Assembly: GCA_027577415.1 (NCBI GenBank)
Contig: JANBQS010000949.1
Coordinates: 1-10,125 of the forward strand
Origin: Coemansia sp. RSA 922
Lineage: Eukaryota; Kickxellomycota; Kickxellomycetes; Kickxellales; Kickxellaceae
Length of the DNA stretch: 10,125 nucleotides
Direction: 5' to 3'
In this document: positions 1 to 6,526 of the stretch, piece by piece
Numbering within the stretch: position 1 is the stretch's first letter
How the letters are laid out: every line of letters starts with the position of its first letter
Made by a program: the position numbers and the translations under genes
The notes under the pieces: model-generated
Database searches by the model: none
Told to the model about the DNA's origin: nothing
Seen by the model: the letters and a program-made list of their open reading frames with translations, nothing else

Positions 1-179
1 GCCTCTATGTCATGCAGGTCCAATTAGATTAACCAATTGATGAATCAGAACAAAAAGTGTGGCTCAAGGTGCATTATTCACAATATAAAATAAAAGTATA
101 TTTATGTTTATGGTTACTAAACAAAACACTCTTTTCTCCTTAGTTTCATTATATTGACACATTTGCATTTGAATGGCAT

Positions 180-716
180 TCATTCACAGATTATTTGCCA
201 ACAACAAGCAACATTATAGAAAAGTGTTTCTCCTCTATTCTCTGACTGCTTCATGTATTCAACTATATAATATTTGAAGACTTTAAATATATAGATGTTG
301 CCATTATCATCTGCAGTTTTAACTTGGCCTATAACATTACCAATGTGTGTCAATTCACCCTTGTCAATGCCAATAACAAAATAGCCATAGCCTGTTTCTT
401 CTACACATTCTTTAAATATATATTCACCAGCCTTCTTTATAATCTGACCTGAATACATAGAACCACCAGTAGTCTTAACAAGGCAGTCATTCCTTAATAC
501 TACATATATATATACGTTTACACATTAGCATGTGGTGTTTGTGATGACATTAAATAAAGACAAAGATGAATAGGGGCAAGTGATGTGTAGAGGCTGTTAT
601 GAAAATGTAAAGGACAGATGAACTAAGGTAGAAAAAGAAAAACACTCACTGTCATCTTTTGGTACAAGGATAGCCAGGCAAGCAATTCCTTCTCCACTAT
701 TCCTGCTGTGAAACAT
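180..716 (-). CDS. hypothetical protein, possible two-exon gene of about 128 aa
   Basis: I do not recognise this protein. The longest open stretch is 180-499. It can be extended upstream by a good GTGAGT donor at 649-644 and an acceptor ending TGTAG at 500, giving exons 716..650 and 499..180 (67 + 320 nt, 129 codons with the stop). The product has no visible signal peptide or membrane helix. It is a mixed hydrophobic, Gly- and Lys-containing sequence with segments such as YGYFVIGIDKGEL and NIYIFKVFKYYIVEYM, which look like beta strands of a small compact domain. Its AT-rich codon use and lack of CpG set it apart from every other gene here. It may be one part of a larger gene or a fragment of a transposon protein. 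The start is uncertain: the 5' exon could instead begin at an acceptor ending CACAG at about 706. Confidence 0.3.
500..649 (-). other. candidate intron of the hypothetical gene
   Basis: The donor is GTGAGT at 649-644 and the acceptor is TATGTAG, ending at 500. At 150 nt it is longer than the introns of the neighbouring genes. It joins a phase-1 exon end (GAC A) to TA TTA AGG and keeps the frame open. A second acceptor at 494 would give a frame that stops soon after, so it is less likely. No transcript or homology evidence is visible. Confidence 0.3.
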
Positions 717-1267
717 TATGAAGCAGAAAAAAACAGCTTTTAGGTTCAAAGCTCAGCTGTTTTCATTCTGAAAATCAAATCAACACTCTTGATGTTTTAT
801 TGCACTTTCTTTTACTTGAAGGAAAAAAGGGACTTGGCCTTTATTTGCATTTCCCCCGATTTGCATCTGGAGTGAGAAAATTTTACAGGAAAATGCATGT
901 TGGCCAGTCAGCTGCTTTCTTTCTTCAAAGCAAATCAATGTTTTGGCTGCTTTAATGCTATTATTTGAATTCATAGGAGACACGTGTTAGTTGGTATTCA
1001 ACATTCGTTGTATTGAATAAATATATATCAAGACTGTGGCCCCTATCACACGATTGGTAGCATTGGCAGAGGTGTACGGCCAAACACTACAAGTGTATTC
1101 TTTTCTCGTAATATTCCACCCTGTAATAAACTCTTAGAAGTGATTGGCAAGCCAGTCAACTTCCCTCCGTTGCCTTTAAACCCTATATTTTAACCTCGCG
1201 TTGTATATTTTATATCTCAAACTCTTGAAAAACAATTGAAGATAAACTGTATTTTGCCTTCAATCTC
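717..1267. other. region without a supported gene
   Basis: A minus-strand reading frame at 974..780 (64 codons from its first ATG) lies here, but it has no recognisable motif and could be chance in AT-rich DNA or part of an exon. From about 981 CpG frequency returns to the level of the rest of the window. A small inverted repeat, TATTCAA at 995-1001 and TTGAATA at 1013-1019, sits close to the compositional boundary. The 3' end of the mL46 transcript must lie in 1000-1267, but I see no clear AATAAA on the minus strand. Nothing else is supportable. Confidence 0.5.
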
Positions 1268-2056
1268 TCAGATAGTTGATAGCATGTCCTTCACAGCCAA
1301 CCAGTATTCCGCCGAGACAGTCTTCTCGACCTCCTCTCGCGTGATCCACTTGAACTCTGACGCCAACTCTTCATTAGCTTTAGCCTGGCCCGCGAGAATA
1401 TGACCCTTGATATAGAACGTACTCGCTTCTCCGCTCTTCGAATGTCCAACTGGGCCATTGCCTACCATCCATACGCTCATCTTACCGCCGCACATCTCCT
1501 TCAAGTTGCGCCGGGCCGCCTCATGCAGCAGCTCCTCGTCATTGACTTTGCCCTGAGGCAACATCCACTCTCCCTGAGCGCCCTTTACCACCAAGTACAG
1601 CGTACGGTCCAGTTTGCGCTCCAGCGACTGCTCGTTACCAGTTGTGTCTGCCTCGGTCTCGCGCGAATGGATCACAATTGGCTTTGACGCCTCACTCTTC
1701 TCGATCATGTCGTCCTCGTGGATAACTCGCTTGACCGATTTTACTACGGGCTTGCTAGCAGCGTCGAAAAACCACTCGCTGGCTCGGATATCTTCCTGCT
1801 CCATCCACTTTGACTCGGCCGTGCTGCCCTTTTTGAAAAAGAAGTCGCGTGGAAACCGATCCGCTGATGTGAACTGGAGCCAGTCAAAGTACCGGTCTGT
1901 TGCCTCCTCAAACTTGCCAGCTGGTTGCGTTACAATCGGATCGCGCTGCAATAAAACTCCTGCGCGAACACTGCTCTCGTAAGCAACGGTGCTAGTGTTG
2001 AATCCGCGGGCTGCCACCCGCTGAGCTCTCCTTAATGCCGCGGTCCGTGTAAACAT
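1268..2056 (-). CDS. MRPL46: mitochondrial large-subunit ribosomal protein mL46 (yeast Mrpl17 type)
   Basis: This is a structural protein of the mitochondrial 54S/large ribosomal subunit. The protein has 262 aa in one exon. Residues 1-25 are rich in Arg and Ala with no acid, fitting a cleavable matrix-targeting sequence. Residues 45-95 carry the conserved N-terminal part (FDWLQF..ADRFPRDFFFKKG), and residues 150-262 form a Nudix-like fold, with DRTLYLVVKGAQGEWMLPQGK at about 150-170. The Nudix box is recognisable but degenerate: Gly169, Glu175, Arg183 and Glu187 are kept, while the catalytic Glu positions after Arg183 and Glu187 are Asn184 and Met188. That fits the known non-enzymatic role of mL46. 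The start is the first ATG, directly ahead of the targeting peptide. The gene lies 160 bp downstream of the MutL gene on the same strand, with its own promoter likely in that gap. Confidence 0.92.
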   Translation of the reverse strand: MFTRTAALRRAQRVAARGFNTSTVAYESSVRAGVLLQRDPIVTQPAGKFEEATDRYFDWLQFTSADRFPRDFFFKKGSTAESKWMEQEDIRASEWFFDAASKPVVKSVKRVIHEDDMIEKSEASKPIVIHSRETEADTTGNEQSLERKLDRTLYLVVKGAQGEWMLPQGKVNDEELLHEAARRNLKEMCGGKMSVWMVGNGPVGHSKSGEASTFYIKGHILAGQAKANEELASEFKWITREEVEKTVSAEYWLAVKDMLSTI

Positions 2057-2086
2057 TGCTCACTCGTCGTCCTGCCTTTTGAACCG

Positions 2087-2098
2087 ATTTTTTTATAA
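2087..2098 (-). promoter_or_regulatory. possible TATA-like element of the mL46 gene
   Basis: Read on the minus strand, TTATAAAAAAAT lies about 31 to 42 nt upstream of the mL46 start codon, in the 160 bp gap behind the MutL gene. Its position is plausible for a core promoter only if the leader is very short, so this is a weak call. The rest of the gap (2057-2216) is pyrimidine/purine-skewed and shows no other motif I can name. Confidence 0.2.
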
Positions 2099-2216
2099 CG
2101 AGAAGAAAAACAAATTGCAATGAGAAAAAGACAAACTGAGAGACGATTGCAATTTTTTTCTGGACTGGCAACGCTGCCTAGCGAGTTTTCCTGCTTTATC
2201 TGCGAGAGCTGGATCG

Positions 2217-4168
2217 CTAGATCAGCGCTTGGTGATTGTTGATTAAGGCCATGCATACACGTGACTTGAACTCTGGCTGGATCTGGATTGTGCCCGAGTA
2301 AGTAAGATCCGGAGGCGGCTGCAAGCAGTGGGCGTCCAAGCCTAGTAGGGTGCCATTCATCCGAATCAAGTAAACAGATGCCTCATTGGCATAGTCCGCT
2401 TGCAATGACCTGAACGTGCTTGCCGAGGAAACTGTGCCATTGTTCAACAAAATGCACAGGACCCTTCCAGTTTGACTGCTGCTCAAAATGCTGTCAAGGT
2501 CAGGCGAGTGAGATGTCCAGGAAGCCCTGGGAATATCCGTAGTATCCAAGCAAGGTGTACGACTGGGCATCGATTTGGTTATTCTCTCGGGCGCAACAAT
2601 GCTGTTGGGTGGTGGCTGTAGCTGTGACTGTGGCCGTGGCATCTTTGGGCGCTGGCCAGAACACCGGTAGTTTGTATTTTGTTGCTGCTTGCCCTTTCGC
2701 TTGCGACTCGGCTGAGTCGATCCATCGGGTTGCTCAATATCGCGCCTGTTTACAGACCATTGCGCTGAGCCCAGAATAGGCTGAGCTGGCGGCTTGGATT
2801 TGTGAGCTACGGGAGGGCGCACAATGCTCAACCCCGCTGGATTTGAATGTCGCTGTAGAACTGAAATAACCTGCTCGGCTATTGCCGCCTCGATACACTC
2901 AACCTCAAATTGGCGCAGAATCAATGGTTCCCTCAAGCTGACGTCCAGTTTGGTTAGCGGGACGACTACGTTTAAGATACCAACAAAGTATTTATCAGCC
3001 TTTCCGCCTAAAGTCGTTGGATACGCGGCCAACAGTCGCTCCAGCAAACCGGGGAGTACGTCAGCCTTGCATACAGCGCCATTAATGGAAATTCCAAATT
3101 TCGGAAGCCTTGACTCGTTGATGATCTCTATAGCAACAATTTAGCCTATTTTGCCCTTTGGTTCGGTTTTGGTGCCAATGTTCTACATGCTCTGTACTTA
3201 CCAGCTCCTGGTTTACAGAATACGCCTTCAAACGATACGCCATCCAACTGCTCGTGCTTAATTGCCCTTGGTGTGCTGCTGGGCTGAAGCGCGTTCGGGT
3301 ACTTTACTTCGACAATGCTAGCTGCGCAACTAGCTCCGCAAATACTCATCACCGCACCATTCAGCGACAAAGAGCTCAAATGAGACAAACCAGTGCTTCG
3401 GATCTGTGGCCCCTGGTTCGCACCAACAAAAACCAATGTTATGCCGATGTGATAATTAGCCAAGTAATATGAGGTCAGCCAGTCGCGAACATCCTTCTTA
3501 TTCCGCGCACTTTGTGACTTTGCAATCTCATAGCGTACAGGTAGCTTGCTTAGCGGCTGCAAAACGGTAACAGTTGTTCCCAGGTTTCCAGCAACAAATG
3601 TCCTGTCTACCACTTTTCCGCTGCTATCCAGAACTAGCATTGTAGCTGCATCTTCATCGACGGTACGTGTACATATCTTTAGCTGAGCTGAAACAGACAG
3701 AACTGCGGCCAGGGCATTTCCGCAACCAACTGACGTAGCCTTTGACGTGCACCCATGCTGAGCTAGCAGCTTCAAACTGGTTTGCTCAATTCCACATCCG
3801 TTGTCTGACACCTACAAGCGACTCGGCCACTAGTTGCTTAGGAAAGCGTGATAAAAGGTTGTACACGGTATGTCACCTACATATGCTATACTTGCCGTTA
3901 TACTTTCTAGGCCACCAGCGGCCATGGAAACTGATACTTTGGTTGAGCTTGCCTCGGCGGCATTTCTACAAAGAAGTGAAAATAGTAATCTTACACTGAG
4001 TAACAGTGCTTTTACTAGGCTAAGTGTGTACTGGCTGACATTGTGCATATCATACCTAACAAGTGCTTGAACAATCCGCAGTATAGACGGCGCTTCATAC
4101 GCCGACTGAATGTGTCGAGCTGTGTCGGCAGCCAGCGCCTGGATACCCTTGATATTTGTGGTTGGCAT
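2217..4168 (-). CDS. MutL-family mismatch-repair protein, PMS1(human)/Mlh2-like, four exons, divergent ATPase and short C-terminus
   Basis: Rebuilt exons are 4168..4056, 3965..3896, 3811..3202 and 3127..2217 (113 + 70 + 610 + 911 nt = 568 codons, 567 aa). MutL proteins are GHKL ATPases that dimerise through their C-termini and act after MutS in mismatch repair or meiosis. Visible order: N-terminal IxxL region (about 8-20), ATPase motif I region VQALVRNAAEAS (33-44), motif II DNGCGI (64-69), TSK (83-85), eroded motif III VGCGNAL (89-95), motif IV LGTTVTV then LPVR (138-154), S5-type domain 2 (about 200-356, with YFVGILNVVVPLTKLDV), disordered linker with SRKRKGK (405-411), and a small C-terminal piece with NGTLLGLDAH (about 522-531). 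The LDGSG..GTTVTV..LPVR stretch and its spacing look most like human PMS1. The catalytic Glu of motif I is Ala35; Asn39 is kept. The usual C-terminal domain is about 200 aa; here only some 50-60 remain. An MLH3 or PMS2 relative cannot be excluded. The start at 4168 is chosen because family members begin just before IxxL; an in-frame ATG at 4228 is the alternative. Confidence 0.82.
3128..3201 (-). other. intron 3 of the MutL gene (74 nt)
   Basis: The donor is GTAAGT and the acceptor is CTATAG. A likely branch point GGCTAAAT sits about 16 nt before the acceptor. Splicing joins GCT G to AG ATC (phase 1), linking the family's GVFCKPG strand to the ISINGAV segment, which corresponds to the conserved FIFINSRPV region. 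The nearer AATAG acceptor upstream would run straight into a stop codon, which supports this choice. Confidence 0.85.
3812..3895 (-). other. intron 2 of the MutL gene (84 nt, GC-AG)
   Basis: The donor is GCAAGT, the standard form of the rare GC-AG class, and the acceptor is TTGTAG. Splicing in phase 0 joins GGLESIT to VSDNGCGI and restores the unbroken conserved block GGxxxIxVxDNGxGI. The only in-phase GT donor I found, GTAGGT at 3880, would insert five extra residues (ASIAY) into a block that is almost never interrupted. Confidence 0.75.
3966..4055 (-). other. intron 1 of the MutL gene (90 nt)
   Basis: The donor is GTATGA and the acceptor is CTTTGTAG. Splicing joins GTT AG to A AAT GCC, giving VQALVRNAAEAS, which aligns without gap to the family's VKELVENSLDAG. 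The intron has no stop in frame, so an unspliced reading is possible, but it would put about 30 foreign residues into the ATPase motif. Confidence 0.85.
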
Positions 4169-4328
4169 AATACAAATTGTCGAATAAACAAAGTTGGCAG
4201 AGTTAGTGAAAAAAAGAACACTTGGCAAGGGCAGGAGGCCTACACAATGATCGCATTTTCAACCAGGCGAGTAAACGCTAGGCTAATTAGCATATTGTCA
4301 TTCGCATATATTAATAGTGTCTAGAAAT

Positions 4329-6218
4329 CTACCCAAACAGACGGAGTCCCTGGCTGCCAACGCTGACATCTCCCATTTGCCCAAGGGCCTTTGCGGATGC
4401 CGATTTCTTAGACGGGTCACTGCTAAACGTGTCCAGCTCATCGTCCAAAATCGACTGAGGAACCTTCTGACCGAGCAGAGACGAAAACAGCTCGTTGACC
4501 ATGTCCTCGTGCCAAGTGCCGGCTGGGATGGGCGGCATAAAGCTCTGAAGCTTTTCTATGACATGGTAGCGGATCTTGCGTCCCTTTGATGCCTTGTTAT
4601 CCATTGTGCGCTTCTTGGCGCGCGATTGCTGCTTGACAGCAGCCCAGCGAACTCCAAGCGACGACGTCGGGTCGTTAGAGTCGACCATGCGGCTTTCGAT
4701 TAGCTCGCGCAACAGTTGCTGGTAAAAGTCTGTGTCGTCGAATATCTCCACATCGCGATCCTTGAGATGAGCATCCACAGCGGCAGACGAGTTCTTGGAC
4801 TCGTCGTTGTCTTCTTTCTCATCGGCCTTGCCAATGATTTTGTATTCGGCCCGCTTCAGCTGAGTACGCTCGATCAACCGATCTTTGCCAGCCAGGGCTT
4901 GGCCGATTTGGTGCATAATGCCTTGATTGACTGCCTTGAACTTTTTCGTCGCCGTAACGCTGGACGAGATCTGGACCTTGTTGCTCCACTTCTCGAGTGA
5001 CTCGTCGCGATATGGCTGCAGTTCACCACGAAGCTCCTCAAGCTCGCCCCAGGTCGCAGCCAACTCATCCTCGTCATCGAGAGCTTGCATGGCATTGCGC
5101 TTGCTGCCAGCCTGAGCACTGATCGCATCTTGCTGTGCCTGCTTGACAGAAGGACTTTGAGCCACTAGAGCTCTGCGCAAGTCAACCAAAGATCCAAGCA
5201 AGAGCCGTACAGACTGGCGGGCGCTCTCAAGGCAATTGTCCTCCTCGGCAGCGCTTGTGTCTCCAAGGCAGCTTTCTTCTACCAGCTTCGAGAATAGATC
5301 GTACTGCGGGAGCTCGTTGGCTGCTGTCACCAACTTCTGGACGCGGATGCGTGCATCTAGGGCTCCTTCCCAAAGTCGCGTTTGGTTCACTGCGTGCTGT
5401 CCCTTTTCGACGTCGCTGCGAGCTGTCTGCGTAATAGTCTTTAGCAGGGCCTTCTCACCTTCTTCCAGGCGCCTGATCTCGTCACGAATGCGATCGCGGG
5501 ACCCAGCCGCCACATCCTCCACTTCAGCCTCGGACTCTGATGAGCCCTCGCTGTCTGAATCGCTGTCAGAGTCGTCCATGTCCAGAGCTGTGTTACGCTT
5601 AGTCACTGGTGCCGAGATGTCATCATTGCTCTCGGCTTCCTCGCTGTCGCTACCGATATCACTTTCCATGTCGTCGTCGCTGGAGGCAGGTGCCATCTCT
5701 TCAGCAAGGTCCTCATCGCTGTCCTCTAGTCCGTCGTACAGATCCTTGCGACTTACTCGCGATCCCACATATTTGGGACCCATCTGCCCAATCCCCTGGT
5801 TCCGGCGTAGGGTGCTCTTGCCCATGTCAATGTAATGGTCACGCTTCAGCTCCTCGTCATCAGATACCTCGTCCTCCGACTCTGATCCAGCACGCACAAA
5901 GGCATTGTCGTCCACGCCGGCATTTTCAATGTCGAAATCTATATATCAAAGAGGAACCCAACATCGACCTTATTAAGCTTCAAGTTGATCATTGCGCAAA
6001 AATGGACCGTGTACGTCCGTGCTCAGATAAATATGTACGTACCTTTAGGGCGCGGGTCGGCAATATCGGCGATCTGCTCCAAGAGCGACTTGGCACGCTT
6101 GGAAGCTACAAAATGGTACACAACGGACAAGAGAAGCAGCGGTCAGTGTGGTTACCCAAGGCGCTGCGTATTGCTAAGGCTGAAGCCAGTATAGCCCAAA
6201 ATATGTACCTTTGGACAT
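4329..6218 (-). CDS. BFR2: AATF/Bfr2 (Che-1, Traube) ribosome-biogenesis protein, three exons
   Basis: Exons are 6218..6209, 6105..6043 and 5938..4329 (10 + 63 + 1610 nt = 561 codons, 560 aa; yeast Bfr2 and human AATF are of similar size). AATF/Bfr2 is a nucleolar protein of the small-subunit processome needed for 18S pre-rRNA processing; animal AATF also has transcriptional roles. Seen in order: N-terminal SLLEQIADIADPRPKDFD (about 10-27), a conserved MGPKYVG.RVSRKDLYDG block (about 77-94), a long Asp/Glu/Ser acidic tract (about 95-168), a helical AATF-Che1 domain (about 172-345), and the C-terminal TRAUB domain (about 420-517) with DFYQQLLRELIESR, ASKGRKIRYHV and the KLQSFMPP motif. Both N-terminal junctions were chosen because they rebuild the conserved N-terminus; an ATG-less open frame would otherwise begin with GTG at 5915. 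It is head to head with ELL. The MutL start codon lies 160 bp downstream of its stop. Confidence 0.93.
5939..6042 (-). other. intron 2 of AATF/Bfr2 (104 nt)
   Basis: The donor is GTACGT and the acceptor is GATATATAG. The phase-1 junction AAA G / AT TTC GAC creates PRPKDFDIEN, the usual AATF sequence at this place. A TGA stop lies just upstream of the acceptor in the exon 3 frame, so the exon cannot simply extend. Confidence 0.88.
6106..6208 (-). other. intron 1 of AATF/Bfr2 (103 nt)
   Basis: The donor is GTACAT and the acceptor is TTTTGTAG, with a possible CTGAC branch point about 50 nt upstream of the acceptor. The junction AAA G / CT TCC gives the start MSKASKRAKSLLEQI. Without it, the exon 2 frame has no ATG before an in-frame TGA. 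Confidence 0.8.
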
Positions 6219-6394
6219 GGCGTATGTGTTTATATAAAATTGCTGGTTGGTAAATTAGCGAAATGAACAGAGAGCAAAAAATAAATGTTCACTCAAGAAA
6301 AAAAAATGCACAACCAAGACCAGCAAGCACATTCAATTTTCTTTCGTGATCAGCATGCTTGGATCAATACTGATCAATTAGTGACTGCGGGCGC

Positions 6395-6449
6395 TGACGA
6401 GCATAAAGACGTGAGGGAAAAGAGTTTACGCTCCCTTTTGTGCTCGTCA
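6395..6449. repeat. inverted repeat with TGACG arms in the divergent promoter
   Basis: TGACGAGCA (6395-6403) and its exact complement TGCTCGTCA (6441-6449) are separated by 37 bp. Each arm contains TGACG, the half-site known for ATF/CREB-type bZIP factors. The arrangement puts one identical site facing each gene. Nine exact base pairs over a few hundred bases could be chance. Confidence 0.4.
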
Positions 6450-6516
6450 CTTTTTTGTTCGCATTTGGCTTGCACTGCATTCATCTTGCTATTTTCTTTT
6501 TATAATTTTCTCATAG
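6411..6516 (+). other. possible 5' leader intron of ELL
   Basis: A GTGAGG donor-like site at 6411 and a pyrimidine-rich TTTTCTCATAG acceptor ending at 6516, ten bases before the start codon, would make a 106-nt intron, the same size as the coding introns next door. It is entirely non-coding, so there is no frame test and the call is weak. Confidence 0.25.
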
Positions 6517-6526
6517 GCGCCCTCTA

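Larger units (their letters stand above)
1..980. other. AT-rich, CpG-depleted block
   Basis: By hand count only two CpG dinucleotides occur between 1 and 980 (near 515 and 857), whereas the 160 bp between the two genes at 2057-2216 alone holds about nine. The block is also clearly AT-rich, but CpG is far rarer than base composition alone predicts. CpG returns at about 981, so the right boundary is sharp; the left boundary lies outside the window. Cytosine methylation followed by deamination, a transposable element, or foreign DNA joined by assembly error could each produce this. No terminal repeat or target-site duplication can be judged because only one edge is visible. The block contains the weak two-exon gene model at 180-716. 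Confidence 0.7.
6219..6526. promoter_or_regulatory. divergent promoter region between AATF/Bfr2 and ELL
   Basis: The two start codons point away from each other across 308 bp, so both promoters must lie here or overlap. Visible elements are an AT-rich TATATAAAAT at 6231-6240, three GATC-centred sites at 6348, 6362 and 6372, and a 9-bp inverted repeat carrying TGACG (ATF/CREB half-site type) at 6395-6403 and 6441-6449. None is proven functional. The DNA next to the ELL start is pyrimidine-rich and may contain a leader intron. Confidence 0.6.

Noticed and set aside
170..186. Inverted repeat near the left edge as a transposon terminal repeat
   Set aside because: Only short chance-level AT-rich matches; no partner repeat or target-site duplication is visible in the window.
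780..974. Minus-strand frame of 64 codons ending at 780
   Set aside because: No recognisable motif and AT-rich surroundings; its only earlier start is GTG. It might be an exon of the hypothetical gene, but no junction could be chosen with confidence, so it is not called as a gene.
3966..4055. Unspliced reading through MutL intron 1 (frame stays open)
   Set aside because: It would insert about 30 residues into the ATPase motif I; splicing gives a gap-free family match and a consistent frame.
3158..4324. Plus-strand open frames opposite the MutL gene (3158-3472, 3742-3999, 3870-4070, 4043-4324)
   Set aside because: They overlap exons and introns of the MutL gene in antisense and resemble no protein family.
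6229..6240. TATA-like TATATAAA reading toward AATF/Bfr2
   Set aside because: It ends about 11 nt before the start codon, too close for a functional TATA box of that gene.
5236..6253. Two long plus-strand open frames (5236-5835 and 5609-6253) opposite AATF/Bfr2
   Set aside because: They are Ser/Arg/Leu-rich shadows of the acidic Asp/Glu/Ser tract of AATF on the other strand and show no domain of their own.
6348..6375. Three GATC-centred sites as a possible operator
   Set aside because: Spacing is uneven (14 and 10 bp), the sites are only four to six bases, and no matching factor is evident.
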